A stretch of DNA of 64,000 nucleotides from Kangiella geojedonensis (GCF_000981765.1 NZ_CP010975.1:806001-870000), one strand, 5' to 3'; positions 1-8,601 are shown, numbered from the stretch's first letter. Notes: generated by a model from the sequence alone, not told the origin. Numbers and translations: made by a program.

Positions 1-32
1 CTTACCCCATAATGATGAATAGCCTGATGGTA

Positions 33-971
33 TTAATAGTCTGATGGGTCGGTGGACATCAGTAGAGGCACGCTAAAAGTCACGCTCCCACCGACATTGA
101 TATCGACCTGTTGGTTTATATCGGAATTTCCGCTAGCACCACTTCCCACTGGGCTACCAGCAACACAGCTGGCGTTACTAGAGCTACAGCTCCAGTTACC
201 GCTTAGACTAGAACCTGCAGGGAATATATCCGTAACATTGACGTCGGCTGCATTCATAGGACCATTGTTTGTCACGGTTATTTGATAGTTGACGATTTCA
301 CCTGGTGAGAAGTTGCCGCTGAGGTCGGTTTTATTGACCACAAGATCGACTTCTGTGTCCCAGCAAACATCCGAAAGGCCCATACGCTGCGAGTTAGGGT
401 TTGAGCCCGCGTCATCGCCGGTGAAGTATTGCATGGTTACGGCGGTAACTTGGTCGTTTCCTGAGTCAAAATCTATATTACCATCATCACTGGTTGATGC
501 AGCAGAAGCGCGCCCTTCCCAGCCATCGAAATAGCTTTCATTGTCCGCAATAACAGCGTTCCCTGCTAAAGTGATGTAAGTGGTTTGTTTGGCATTGGTT
601 CCATCAACATCGATAGTAATGTTGTCATCCCAGCTACTTTGGTCGATGTCTAATACCGAAAACTCTAGGTTTCTTACGGGCGACGAAAAGGTCAGCACCA
701 AAGTAACTCGTTCGTTAATGTTGACATTGTTATTATCGAAACTGACATTGAAGTAACCAGTATGGCCACCAAAAATATCATTTGGAAAAACGGCGTAAGT
801 AGGAAAAGCGTCCGCACCGATGAAGTTGTCAGAGTAATCGAAGTTAACATCTAGTCCGTTAACCGTGTAGTTACTCGATAATCCTTCATCTTCCCAATTG
901 AGACAGGTTCTGGCTTGCACAGAACTTGCGGTAAAAAACGCAACCAAAAAAAGTAATATTGGCTTAGTCAT
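33..971 (-). CDS. Secreted DUF11-domain protein, possibly shortened at its C-terminus
   Basis: 312 residues from an ATG. Residues 1-20 form a signal peptide (hydrophobic core, cleavage near VQA-RT), so the product is exported. Residues about 25-205 are an Asp/Asn-rich beta domain resembling bacterial choice-of-anchor surface domains. From about residue 210 (LVVNKTDLSG...) there is a DUF11 repeat, a fold common in bacterial surface proteins. The DUF11 domain stops at SDPSDY-like residues without the usual closing strand with an NTATV-type motif, so the gene may be truncated or frameshifted close to the window edge. It is divergent from cydA. The specific function is unknown; a surface role is inferred from the domain. 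The giant protein at 18.9-43.4 kb carries related DUF11 domains. Confidence 0.7.
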   Translation of the reverse strand: MTKPILLFLVAFFTASSVQARTCLNWEDEGLSSNYTVNGLDVNFDYSDNFIGADAFPTYAVFPNDIFGGHTGYFNVSFDNNNVNINERVTLVLTFSSPVRNLEFSVLDIDQSSWDDNITIDVDGTNAKQTTYITLAGNAVIADNESYFDGWEGRASAASTSDDGNIDFDSGNDQVTAVTMQYFTGDDAGSNPNSQRMGLSDVCWDTEVDLVVNKTDLSGNFSPGEIVNYQITVTNNGPMNAADVNVTDIFPAGSSLSGNWSCSSSNASCVAGSPVGSGASGNSDINQQVDINVGGSVTFSVPLLMSTDPSDY

Positions 972-1113
972 AGGGTAAACATTAAGTCAAATTTGACTTG
1001 ATTGTAGTGAGTTTTTTGGGGTTATCAAGAATTTTCGTATTCGGGCCTAAAAAAACATTACAAAATCTAATCAAAGAGCATTGTTGCCATACTAAATATC
1101 CTGCGAATTTTGC

Positions 1114-1141
1114 TTGATTAAAAGCCCCGCCACGCTAGGAT
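1114..1141 (+). promoter_or_regulatory. Weak candidate promoter for cydAB
   Basis: TTGATT at 1114-1119 and TAGGAT at 1136-1141 are separated by 16 bases and lie about 120 bases before cydA. Each matches the sigma-70 consensus at four of six positions, so this is only a candidate. No clear Fnr or ArcA box was recognised in the 288-base gap between the DUF11 gene and cydA. Confidence 0.22.
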
Positions 1142-1259
1142 TAAGACACACCATTTGTAATGGTTTTGTCATGAACTCTTAATGCTTTGTTGTGCAGCAG
1201 CTGTGACGTTCTTGAGCAGCGCTTTATAACAAAGTCGCCTGTCATAAAGGAGGTAATCG

Positions 1260-2696
1260 ATGGAGTTCCTCGATCCTGTACTCCTCGCGAGGATACAGTT
1301 TGCGTTTACAATAGCGTTTCATATTGTCTTTCCCGGCCTGTCCATTGGTCTTGCTGCGTATCTTGCCGTTCTTGAAGCCCTTTGGCTGAAAACCAATAAG
1401 AAAATTTATCTTACTGCCTTTAAGTACTGGTTAAAAATCTTCTCCATTATTTTTGGTATGGGCGTCGTATCAGGCGTCGTGATGAGTTATCAGATCGGCA
1501 CTAACTGGAGTGTGTTCTCTGACAAAACCGGCCCGATTTTAGGGCCTTTGATGGGCTATGAAGTACTCTCAGCTTTTTTCCTTGAGGCGGGTTTCTTGGG
1601 CGTGATGCTGTTTGGTATGGATAAGGTGGGCAAAAAACTCCATTTCTTTGCAACTTTAATGGTTTCAATCGGTACCTTGATGTCAGCATTCTGGATTTTA
1701 AGTGTGAACAGTTGGATGCAAACGCCTACTGGCTATGCTTATAACGAAGTCGGACAGTTTATTGCGGAAGATTGGTTTGAGGTGGTCTTTAACCCGTCGT
1801 TCCCTTACCGATTAGCGCACATGGTTACAGCAGCCTTCTTAAGCTCGGCGTTTCTAGTCGGTGGTGTGGCGGCTTGGCATTTGCTAAAAGAGCGCAAAGA
1901 AAAAGGTAAGAATGAGGTTGCTCGCCTGATGTTCTCCATGGCAATGTGGATGGCGGCTATTGTCGCACCAATTCAGTTATTTATTGGTGACTTGCATGGC
2001 TTGAACACACTTGAACATCAGCCAGCCAAAGTTGCTGCAATGGAAGGTAACTATCAAACTCAAAAGGGCGCTCCGTTGATTTTGTTCGGTATCCCGAATG
2101 ATGAAGAAGAACGAGTCGATTACGCGATTGAAATTCCAAAGATGGCGAGCTTTATCCTTACTCATGACATGGACGGTGAGCTTGTTGGTTTGGACCAATT
2201 TGCAAAAGAAGAACGCCCTAATACTAAGTGGGTGTTCTACAGTTTCCGCCTGATGGTCGCTATCGGTATGGGCATGATCGCCATCGGTATGTTTAGTCTG
2301 TTTTTACGTTGGCGAAAGAAACTTTATGACAATCGCTTCTTACTCAAAACAGCGGTGTGGTTCGCGCCATCGGGCGTGGTGGCAACCATTGCTGGCTGGA
2401 TTGTCACTGAAGTAGGTCGTCAGCCGTATACCGTGTATGGTTTGCTCAGAACCTACGATTCCCACTCGCCGCTCGATGCGCCAGCGGTAGCTGCATCGCT
2501 CGCGATCTTTGTCGTCGTGTACATACTGGTGTTTGGTGCAGGTATTGTTTACACGCTACGCTTGATGAAGGTGCGTCCTGGAGACCGTGGTGAGCTATCG
2601 GAAGAGGAGAGTAAGGTGCCGTCATCAGTGACCTTATCGAATCGTTTGCCTCATGAGTCGAGCGATGTGAAAAACAACGAGGAGGATAAATCATGA
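1260..2696 (+). CDS. cydA: Cytochrome bd-type quinol oxidase subunit I
   Basis: 478-residue integral membrane protein of the CydA family. It oxidises quinol and reduces oxygen to water at the haem b595/d centre, in complex with CydB. An early conserved histidine (His21, in IAFHIVFP) is the expected haem axial ligand. A second family histidine follows in RLAHMV. The Q-loop carries GDLHGLNTLEHQPAK with the conserved Lys and Glu, and the GRQPYTVYGLLRT segment is the family signature. The short Q-loop and overall length fit the short-loop (Cio/cyanide-insensitive-like) class; that subclass call is an inference. A strong ribosome-binding site (AAGGAGG) lies about 6 bases before the ATG. The gene overlaps cydB by ATGA, so the two are translationally coupled. 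Confidence 0.96.
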   Translation: MEFLDPVLLARIQFAFTIAFHIVFPGLSIGLAAYLAVLEALWLKTNKKIYLTAFKYWLKIFSIIFGMGVVSGVVMSYQIGTNWSVFSDKTGPILGPLMGYEVLSAFFLEAGFLGVMLFGMDKVGKKLHFFATLMVSIGTLMSAFWILSVNSWMQTPTGYAYNEVGQFIAEDWFEVVFNPSFPYRLAHMVTAAFLSSAFLVGGVAAWHLLKERKEKGKNEVARLMFSMAMWMAAIVAPIQLFIGDLHGLNTLEHQPAKVAAMEGNYQTQKGAPLILFGIPNDEEERVDYAIEIPKMASFILTHDMDGELVGLDQFAKEERPNTKWVFYSFRLMVAIGMGMIAIGMFSLFLRWRKKLYDNRFLLKTAVWFAPSGVVATIAGWIVTEVGRQPYTVYGLLRTYDSHSPLDAPAVAASLAIFVVVYILVFGAGIVYTLRLMKVRPGDRGELSEEESKVPSSVTLSNRLPHESSDVKNNEEDKS

Positions 2697-3694
2697 TTGA
2701 TTATGCATTGATTTGGGCGGGGCTGATTGCCTTTGCAGTACTCGCTTACATTATCCTCGACGGCTTCGATCTTGGTATCGGCATCATGTTTCCCTTCATT
2801 AAAAAGAAGGAAGACAAAGAAACCGCGATGAACACTATCGCTCCAATTTGGGACGGTAACGAAACCTGGCTGGTGCTCGGCGGCGGCGGCTTATTTGCCG
2901 TATTTCCACTGGCTTATGCCATTATTTTACCCGCGCTTTATATGCCGATTATTTTGATGCTGTTAGGCTTGATATTCCGTGGTGTGGCTTTCGAGTTTCA
3001 CTGGCGTGCACGAAAGTCACAACACCTGTGGGATAAAGGTTTTGCCATTGGGTCGTTGGTTGCCGCTTTATGCCAAGGTATCGCGCTAGGAGCGTTAGTA
3101 CAAGGCATTACGGTCGAAAATCGAGCTTATGCTGGTGGCTGGTGGGATTGGCTAACGCCTTTCAGTATCACCACGGGTATTGCGCTGGTCGTTGGTTACG
3201 TTTTGCTAGGCTCGACTTGGCTCAACATGAAGACCACTGGTAGCTTACAAAAACAATCACGTGGTATTGCTAAAATCGCTGGCGTTGCGACGTTCGGCTT
3301 CATTGGACTGATTAGCTTATGGATGATCTTTATTGAGCAACAGTACCTACACCGTTGGTTTGATGCGCCCAATATTTATTACTTATTTGTCGTGCCTGTA
3401 TTGGTGTTTATCGTTGGTGTAAGTTTATTTATTACGCTTAAAAGAAAGCGCGACGTTAGCCCATTCCTGTTATCCATTTCGTTATTCTTGCTCAGTTATA
3501 TTGGCCTAGCAATTAGCCTTTTCCCCAACCTAGTGCCACCTTCAGTGAGTATCTGGGATGCCGCAGCTCCAGACTCTAGTTTGAAATTCCTGCTCGTAGG
3601 CTCAGCATTTTTGTTGCCGATTATTCTAGCTTACACCACGTATGCTTACTGGGTATTTAGAGGCAAAGTCAAAGAAGGGGAGGCGTATCATTAA
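2693..3694 (+). CDS. cydB: Cytochrome bd-type quinol oxidase subunit II
   Basis: 333-residue multi-pass membrane protein of the CydB family, partner of CydA. The N-terminal DGFDLGIG motif and the segment containing WDGNETWLVLGGGG are the hallmarks of the family, and eight or so hydrophobic helices follow. The start codon lies inside the cydA stop (ATGA overlap), with a GAGGAG ribosome-binding site upstream. The last base of its TAA stop is the first base of the next ATG, which encodes the small DUF2474 subunit. The oxidase works in the cytoplasmic membrane and contributes to the proton gradient, mostly under low oxygen. Confidence 0.96.
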   Translation: MIDYALIWAGLIAFAVLAYIILDGFDLGIGIMFPFIKKKEDKETAMNTIAPIWDGNETWLVLGGGGLFAVFPLAYAIILPALYMPIILMLLGLIFRGVAFEFHWRARKSQHLWDKGFAIGSLVAALCQGIALGALVQGITVENRAYAGGWWDWLTPFSITTGIALVVGYVLLGSTWLNMKTTGSLQKQSRGIAKIAGVATFGFIGLISLWMIFIEQQYLHRWFDAPNIYYLFVVPVLVFIVGVSLFITLKRKRDVSPFLLSISLFLLSYIGLAISLFPNLVPPSVSIWDAAAPDSSLKFLLVGSAFLLPIILAYTTYAYWVFRGKVKEGEAYH

Positions 3695-3846
3695 TGGTTA
3701 ATGATAAAAATCACAAACAGGACGATAAGCACGAACACACTAACAAACCAGGGTGGAAGAAAGCGCTCTGGTTTGTTGGGCTGTGGTTAGCAGGAGTGAT
3801 TGCGATTAGTATTATAGGGCTAATTGTAAAGTCGGTTTTAGGTTAA
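3694..3846 (+). CDS. Small DUF2474-family protein, CydX-like accessory subunit
   Basis: A 50-residue open frame whose ATG shares its A with the end of the cydB TAA. It has a charged His/Asp/Lys-rich N-terminus followed by one transmembrane helix starting near KPGWKKALWFVGLW. This tryptophan-containing entry into a single helix is the pattern of DUF2474 proteins, which follow cydB/cioB in many bacteria. The known analogue CydX stabilises cytochrome bd; the same job is inferred here. A GGGGAGG ribosome-binding site lies inside the end of cydB. The last 4 bases overlap the tail of the convergent diguanylate cyclase gene. It is easily missed because of its size. Confidence 0.85.
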   Translation: MVNDKNHKQDDKHEHTNKPGWKKALWFVGLWLAGVIAISIIGLIVKSVLG

Positions 3847-6698
3847 TTTAGGTTTGTGGGTTTAAATGCTGCCTGGTTTCGACCATTGTTTTTCGATTGG
3901 TAGAGCGCTTGATCTGCACTTTCTATGATAGCGTTTTTGATATCATCAACGTTTAACGAAGCAAAACTACTATCAATCTGAAGGCTCGTTGCACCGACGC
4001 TGACAGTAACTATATTGCTGGTCGCAGAACTTTGATGTGGGATGTTTGCATCAATGATCGCTTGGTTAACGCGCTTAGCTTCCAGCAAGATTTCTTCCGG
4101 ATTACTTTCCATTACAAGCACTACAAACTCTTCACCGCCATAACGGGCTACTAAATCGGTTGAGCGATTAAAGCACTCACTGATGCAGCTTGCGACCGTT
4201 TGAATACAGTGGTCTCCCTTTAAATGTCCATAAGTATCGTTGTAAGCTTTGAAGTGATCAATATCAAGCATTAACAAAGATAAAACTCCGTGATTCCGAA
4301 GAGCTCTATACAGCTCTTTTTCGAATACTTCATCGAAACGGCTTCTGTTATGAATTTGTGTTAGAGGATCAAGGCCTGATAGTTCTTTTAACTCCTTGTT
4401 TTTGCGCTCAAGCTCCTGCGCATATTTCTGAATACTGCTGGTCCTTTCTTCAACTTGGGCTTCGAGCTCAACGTAACGGCCATGTAAATTAACAAACTCT
4501 TTGGTGCGGAAGTGGTTTTTGTAAAAGTCGAGCGCAAAGTAGTAAAGTTTATTAAAGGTTCGGGTGATAATGTTGTGACTTTCAACATTGATTAAAAGTA
4601 ATTGGTAAACAATATTCCGATTTTCAAAGTTGTTTGAAACCTTAACCTCTAAGATATACTTGCCAGCTGGCAGTGAGTTGAAGTCAATGCGGTTGCTACT
4701 GATGCTTTTAAACGGCTCATTGAAACCTAATAGTCGGTATTGGTAATGGCATGGTTCTTTGGCCCAATACCAACTACTGGACAGCCATATTTGTAAATCC
4801 CATTTGCCGGTTTTTAAGCTGAGTTTATTGTTACTGTATTCATGGTTACAAGAGCATGACAATGAAAATACGGTTGGAGTTGGAGGTTTCGTGCGACTCC
4901 TGACTGCTTCGTAATCAAGGTAAGCAATAAAATCGTTTAACCCACAAAGCAGAGTATTTTGTGATGCTCTTAATATGCTTCGGCTTGTTGTGAACTCCCA
5001 GAATGTTTCTGACGGGAAGTTGTCTAATAGAAACGTTTGTTCTTGTGTTGCCACATTGTATATTTTGAGGCCATCACTAGCAGCGGTAATCAACTTCTGG
5101 TTATCTGACCATAGGCAGGCCCAAGCGGCTACTGAGCTGTTACTCTTTATCACTGAAAGTTCGTGGTACCTTTCATCCAGAGTAAAGATAAAGTTATCTG
5201 CTGTGATAGCGATTTCGCCAGCGCTGTTTATATCGATACCATAGACGTTAGTGACGTCTTTACTTAACTTTATTCTTTCAAGTTTGTATGGCTCTTGGGT
5301 CTGACTTAGATGGGTTAATAGCCATAAACCTCTTCCCAATGTGCCCACTAAATAGCGATCGGCTGTTATTTCATAAATGGTATAAACATACCCTAGGGAT
5401 AAGTTGTTGCTGTCAGTATACTGCTCGATATCATTTGAAGCATAATCAACACGGTAAAGCCCTGATATCGCTCCAAGTAACAGGCATTTCTGTGAAAAAA
5501 ACAGGCAACGACATGGCCCTGTAATTTTAAAGTGTAGGCTTGTTATGTCGTTATTTGAGATGGTTATTAAGCCCTTGTGGGTCGCTGCCCATATTTTATT
5601 TTGAAAATACTGAACATCCCAAGCTGGATTTGAATTCAGCTCAGGAATGGTTGAGATGAGGGCTTTACGATTAATGTCAAAAAAGTAACTATGCTCAGAA
5701 CCACCTACAAGGCAAATGTTGGGATTATCTGGATGTTGCCTCAAGGACAACACTGAATTCGAGTTGTTGTGTGACCATATATTAATATAATCAGCTAAAC
5801 CGCTTACCTTGATCAGGCCCTTTCTTTCACTGGCAATCCAGAGGTTTGTATCGTCATCTATCTTTAAGTCATTGATAGTAACGTTATTGAGGATGTCGGT
5901 GGTCGATAGAATTAAATCTCTATCCAGCGATAGTCGAGTGAGCTTGTTTGCTGATGCCAAAAAGAAGTCATCTTTGTACAAGCAGGCAGTAGTAGGGTAA
6001 TGCAGAGCTTCTGGTAATTCGACGCAATATAACAAGTTAAAGTCGTTATCGAGAACTAAAATTTCTGTTTCAAGCAGAACCCAGGAGTTAAATAAGCTTT
6101 TACCAATTCTGACTATATTTCTATCATCTAGGGTAACGTTTGTTAAGTAAGGTCTTAGTTTGCCATCTGAAAGTAGCCATAATCCAGAGGCTACGCTATG
6201 AATCAGGCAGTCGCCTGAGTCGTTGTTTATAAGATTAATGATTACTTCGTTTTCGAGGAAGTGATTCTTAAAGATTAATTCTTGATGATGATATTTATAA
6301 AGAACTAATCCCTTTGCCGTTGCCAGTAGATACTCGTTATCTTTATATTCTAATGCCTTTTGACACCAACCATAGCCTTGTTCTGTGGTGTCGATGCTAA
6401 ATACTTTTTCTCCAGAAGGCGTAATAGCATCAAGTCCTTTGTCAGAGGAAACTAAGCCACCGAAACTGGCGCTGGAAGTACTTCTCAACCCATGAGTTAA
6501 CAACCCTGAGGAGCGATCCATTAGCCGAAAGGTATCTCCATAATAAATAATCAAGCCATTCGGTGTGGAGATAAAAAGGATCTTATTTTTTATGGTGATG
6601 TGGTGTAACTGGTTAGTAGGAAGATCTTCAGAGCGCCCAATATACTCAATAATCGGGTGTGGAATTAAGGATAGGTTGCTTTTCTCTGAACGCTTCAA
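3843..6698 (-). CDS. Beta-propeller sensor diguanylate cyclase (GGEEF)
   Basis: 951 residues. Residues about 20-600 hold repeated short blades of the two-component-regulator propeller type. A Y_Y_Y-like beta domain follows at about 615-710, then a coiled coil (about 745-785) and a GGDEF domain at about 785-945. The active-site loop reads GGEEF, and an RxxD inhibitory site (RSTD) sits five residues before it, so cyclic di-GMP synthesis with product inhibition is expected. Unlike most relatives, which have a signal peptide and a membrane helix between sensor and output, I see neither; the protein looks cytoplasmic. The start is TTG at 6696-6698: a stop codon lies immediately upstream in frame and AGGAA is suitably spaced. 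The tail overlaps the DUF2474 gene by 4 bases. Confidence 0.88.
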   Translation of the reverse strand: MKRSEKSNLSLIPHPIIEYIGRSEDLPTNQLHHITIKNKILFISTPNGLIIYYGDTFRLMDRSSGLLTHGLRSTSSASFGGLVSSDKGLDAITPSGEKVFSIDTTEQGYGWCQKALEYKDNEYLLATAKGLVLYKYHHQELIFKNHFLENEVIINLINNDSGDCLIHSVASGLWLLSDGKLRPYLTNVTLDDRNIVRIGKSLFNSWVLLETEILVLDNDFNLLYCVELPEALHYPTTACLYKDDFFLASANKLTRLSLDRDLILSTTDILNNVTINDLKIDDDTNLWIASERKGLIKVSGLADYINIWSHNNSNSVLSLRQHPDNPNICLVGGSEHSYFFDINRKALISTIPELNSNPAWDVQYFQNKIWAATHKGLITISNNDITSLHFKITGPCRCLFFSQKCLLLGAISGLYRVDYASNDIEQYTDSNNLSLGYVYTIYEITADRYLVGTLGRGLWLLTHLSQTQEPYKLERIKLSKDVTNVYGIDINSAGEIAITADNFIFTLDERYHELSVIKSNSSVAAWACLWSDNQKLITAASDGLKIYNVATQEQTFLLDNFPSETFWEFTTSRSILRASQNTLLCGLNDFIAYLDYEAVRSRTKPPTPTVFSLSCSCNHEYSNNKLSLKTGKWDLQIWLSSSWYWAKEPCHYQYRLLGFNEPFKSISSNRIDFNSLPAGKYILEVKVSNNFENRNIVYQLLLINVESHNIITRTFNKLYYFALDFYKNHFRTKEFVNLHGRYVELEAQVEERTSSIQKYAQELERKNKELKELSGLDPLTQIHNRSRFDEVFEKELYRALRNHGVLSLLMLDIDHFKAYNDTYGHLKGDHCIQTVASCISECFNRSTDLVARYGGEEFVVLVMESNPEEILLEAKRVNQAIIDANIPHQSSATSNIVTVSVGATSLQIDSSFASLNVDDIKNAIIESADQALYQSKNNGRNQAAFKPTNLN

Positions 6699-6836
6699 TT
6701 ATAAATTCCTACTTAGTTCAATACTACAAATAAAGGGTAAGTGAATATAACTTAACCTAATGTAACAAGTTTGACTAGCGATAACCTTTTAAATGCATTT
6801 TAGGTAATTTGTGCCGTGAGCGTACGGTAGAAATAT

Positions 6837-6897
6837 TTAAACAAGCTATGGAGTAAGTCGTTACCTTGTTTAATGTCGGATGTTACGGTGGTAACAT
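6837..6897. promoter_or_regulatory. Two inverted repeats in a divergent promoter region
   Basis: The 264-base gap between the diguanylate cyclase and the CPXCG gene holds a perfect 9-bp inverted repeat (TTAAACAAG at 6837-6845, CTTGTTTAA at 6865-6873). A second, 7-bp one follows (ATGTTAC at 6880-6886, GTAACAT at 6891-6897, 4-base spacer). Neither is followed by a T-run, so operator sites or a leader structure are likelier than terminators. No regulator was identified. Confidence 0.4.
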
Positions 6898-6962
6898 GAT
6901 TTGTGCGATTATCCTAAATCGTAAACTTTTTATTAACTAGGCTTGTTTTACGTAAATTAGAA

Positions 6963-7151
6963 GTGATAAATCAACTCGTTGAAAAAGACATTGCATGTCC
7001 GTACTGCGGTGAGCTTATTACAGTTTTAATTGATAACTCAGTGCCGCATCAAGAATATATTGAGGACTGTCAGGTTTGCTGTCGGCCAATTGAATTTGAA
7101 GTTTGGGCTAATGAAGGGGATATTAGTATTCAAGTCAGTGCTGATCATTAA
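6963..7151 (+). CDS. CPXCG-motif cysteine-rich small protein
   Basis: 62 residues from a GTG start (alternative starts upstream in the same frame lack a ribosome-binding site). It contains CPYCGE at residues 12-17 and EDCQVCCRPI at about 34-43. This is the two-knuckle cysteine pattern of the CPXCG-motif family, probably binding one zinc ion. The family is widespread in gammaproteobacteria and has no established function. The following cupin gene begins 8 bases after the stop, so the two are probably cotranscribed. Confidence 0.82.
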   Translation: MINQLVEKDIACPYCGELITVLIDNSVPHQEYIEDCQVCCRPIEFEVWANEGDISIQVSADH

Positions 7152-7159
7152 GAAATACT

Positions 7160-7462
7160 ATGTTTTCCCCAGTAAACAACTTAGAAAAAGTCTTCGCAGT
7201 ATTAAAGCCTAACCAAGCCGTCGAGAAAGTGACCGTTACCCCTTCTATCTATCAAGATCTTGATGAAAACTTTAATCACTTTAAAGATCATCAGCTCGTT
7301 TCGATGTATGAGTTTTCAGAGGATTGGAGCTCTTGGGAGATTCATCCTAAAGGCGATGAAGTCGTTGTGCCTCAAAACACATGGCACACCGCCCGAACTA
7401 AAACAACGACCAAAGCTTTATTTATTACGCCCGGCGAAGGGACTGAGAATAAAAGCGTTTAA
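7160..7462 (+). CDS. Cupin-family protein with a probable deletion in the cupin core
   Basis: 100 residues. The N-terminal part (VTPSIYQDLDENF, EDWSSWEIHPKGDE) and C-terminal part (VPQNTWHTAR, LFITPGEGTENK) match a cupin subfamily whose members are usually about 130-140 residues long. In those proteins about 30 residues of beta-strands and a gly-rich turn (cupin motif 1 to motif 2) separate the HPxGDE and VPxxTWH segments. Here they are directly joined in frame (GDEVVVPQN). The barrel is therefore probably incomplete and the protein may be inactive; that inference rests on remembered family length. No frameshift is seen. It lies between the CPXCG gene and the NTF2-like gene. Confidence 0.65.
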   Translation: MFSPVNNLEKVFAVLKPNQAVEKVTVTPSIYQDLDENFNHFKDHQLVSMYEFSEDWSSWEIHPKGDEVVVPQNTWHTARTKTTTKALFITPGEGTENKSV

Positions 7463-7474
7463 TGAGGATTGAGT

Positions 7475-7897
7475 ATGAAAAGTATTTTATTATTAATTGG
7501 TTTGCTTATTTCCCCATTAAGCCAAGCTAACGAGTCTGAAACCCAAGTCGTTAAGAGTTTTGTAGAGGCTTATAATCAGCAGGATTTAGAGGCGATGTTA
7601 GATCTTACGACTTCTGATGTAAGTTGGATGAGTGTGGAGTCAAAGGAGCTTACTATCATCACTGGCAGCAAAGAGCAGTTAAACAAGGCAATGCAGGGCT
7701 TCTTCGCTAGTGGCAGCCATGGGCGATCTGAAATACTCAGCATTCAAGGCAGTGGCAACTTTGTACATACTGTTGAAAAAGCCATTTGGTTATCAGAGGG
7801 TAAAGAAAAAAACCAATGCAGCTTTGCAATCTATGAGTTAAAGGAACATAAAATACTCAATGTTTGGTACTATCCTGCACACCAGTGTACAGCGTAA
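7475..7897 (+). CDS. Secreted NTF2-like (SnoaL-fold) protein
   Basis: 140 residues from the ATG at 7475; a TTG two codons upstream opens the same frame, but AGG at 7465-7467 is spaced correctly for the ATG. Residues 1-18 are a signal peptide (MKSILLLIGLLISPLSQA). The rest has the NTF2-like pattern, beginning with VVKSFVEAYNQQDLEAMLDL and ending in beta-strands. Such proteins are small ligand-binding or enzymatic cones; no catalytic residues can be assigned here. It probably sits in the periplasm. Its start is 12 bases after the cupin stop, which suggests one transcript with the two upstream genes. Confidence 0.75.
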   Translation: MKSILLLIGLLISPLSQANESETQVVKSFVEAYNQQDLEAMLDLTTSDVSWMSVESKELTIITGSKEQLNKAMQGFFASGSHGRSEILSIQGSGNFVHTVEKAIWLSEGKEKNQCSFAIYELKEHKILNVWYYPAHQCTA

Positions 7898-7944
7898 GTT
7901 TTAGAGTTAAGTTCCTGTACAAGACAGCGCTGTAAGTTAAGGCG

Positions 7945-7979
7945 CTATAAAGGCCTAGAACTAGCCCAGGCCCTTATAG
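7945..7979. terminator. Hairpin between convergent genes
   Basis: CTATAA (7945-7950) and GGCCT (7952-7956) pair with AGGCC (7968-7972) and TTATAG (7974-7979), with one A-C mismatch and an 11-base loop. It lies between the NTF2-like gene and the convergent glyoxalase gene, the right place for a bidirectional terminator. There is no strong T-run on either side. Confidence 0.45.
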
Positions 7980-7990
7980 AGCTAATCTAA

Positions 7991-8491
7991 TTAATAAGCG
8001 CCTTCGCTGTATATTAGTTCATAGCTGTGACTGTAGATTTCTAAGATGTTACCGAACGGATCTTCCATATAAATCATGCGGTATGGCTTTTCTCCTGGGT
8101 AATAGTACCTTGGTTTTTCCATGCGTTTTTTGCCGCCAGCTGCCACAATTTTTTCTGCGAGTTCTTCAACGTTGGGGTCTTGCACACAGAAGTGGAATAT
8201 CCCAGTTTTCCAGTACTCAAAGTTATCCTCGGGATTTTCTTGGTTGTTGAATTCAAATAACTCAACGCCAACTCGATCGCCAGTCGAGAGGTGAGCAATG
8301 TTGAAACTTCCCCAGCCTGGACCAAATACGTCAGTGCACATTTCACCAATGGCACTGTTATCTTCGGTAATCTTGGTCGGTTCCATGATTTGATACCAGC
8401 CCAATACTTCAGTATAAAATTTTACGGCGGCCGCTAAATCAGGTACAGAGATACCGATGTGAGAAAATGTTCTAGGGTATACAGAGTTCAT
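7991..8491 (-). CDS. VOC-family (glyoxalase/bleomycin-resistance fold) protein
   Basis: 166 residues with the vicinal-oxygen-chelate pattern. It opens with FSHIGISVPDLAAAVKFY, has a central GIFHFCVQD strand, and ends with YMEDPFGNILEIYSHSYE. The His near residue 11, the second His (IFHFCV) and the final Glu (ILEIYS) are plausible metal ligands. The family includes glyoxalase I, ring-cleaving dioxygenases and antibiotic-binding proteins; the substrate cannot be told from sequence. GAGGAG lies 4 bases before the ATG. The gene is divergent from a LysR regulator 110 bases away, the classic layout of a regulator and its target. Confidence 0.82.
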   Translation of the reverse strand: MNSVYPRTFSHIGISVPDLAAAVKFYTEVLGWYQIMEPTKITEDNSAIGEMCTDVFGPGWGSFNIAHLSTGDRVGVELFEFNNQENPEDNFEYWKTGIFHFCVQDPNVEELAEKIVAAGGKKRMEKPRYYYPGEKPYRMIYMEDPFGNILEIYSHSYELIYSEGAY

Positions 8492-8539
8492 AATTACTCC
8501 TCATGTCTTTAATGTGAGGCTAGTTTACGATGCACAAAT

Positions 8540-8590
8540 AATCATGTTAAATTATGATTTATCATTAAAATAATAATTTTACGTTATGAT
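8540..8590. promoter_or_regulatory. Probable LysR operators in the divergent gap
   Basis: A perfect inverted repeat AATCAT (8540-8545) / ATGATT (8554-8559) with an 8-base centre is followed by further half-sites ATCAT (8561-8565) and ATGAT (8586-8590). Repeated ATCAT/ATGAT boxes between a LysR gene and a divergent enzyme gene suggest its recognition and activation sites. The assignment is inferred from position and symmetry. Confidence 0.5.
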
Positions 8591-8601
8591 TGTGGTCTAT
8601 T

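Noticed and set aside
7030-7212. 60-codon plus-strand frame overlapping the CPXCG gene
   Set aside because: It is out of frame with two better supported genes and has no recognisable motif.
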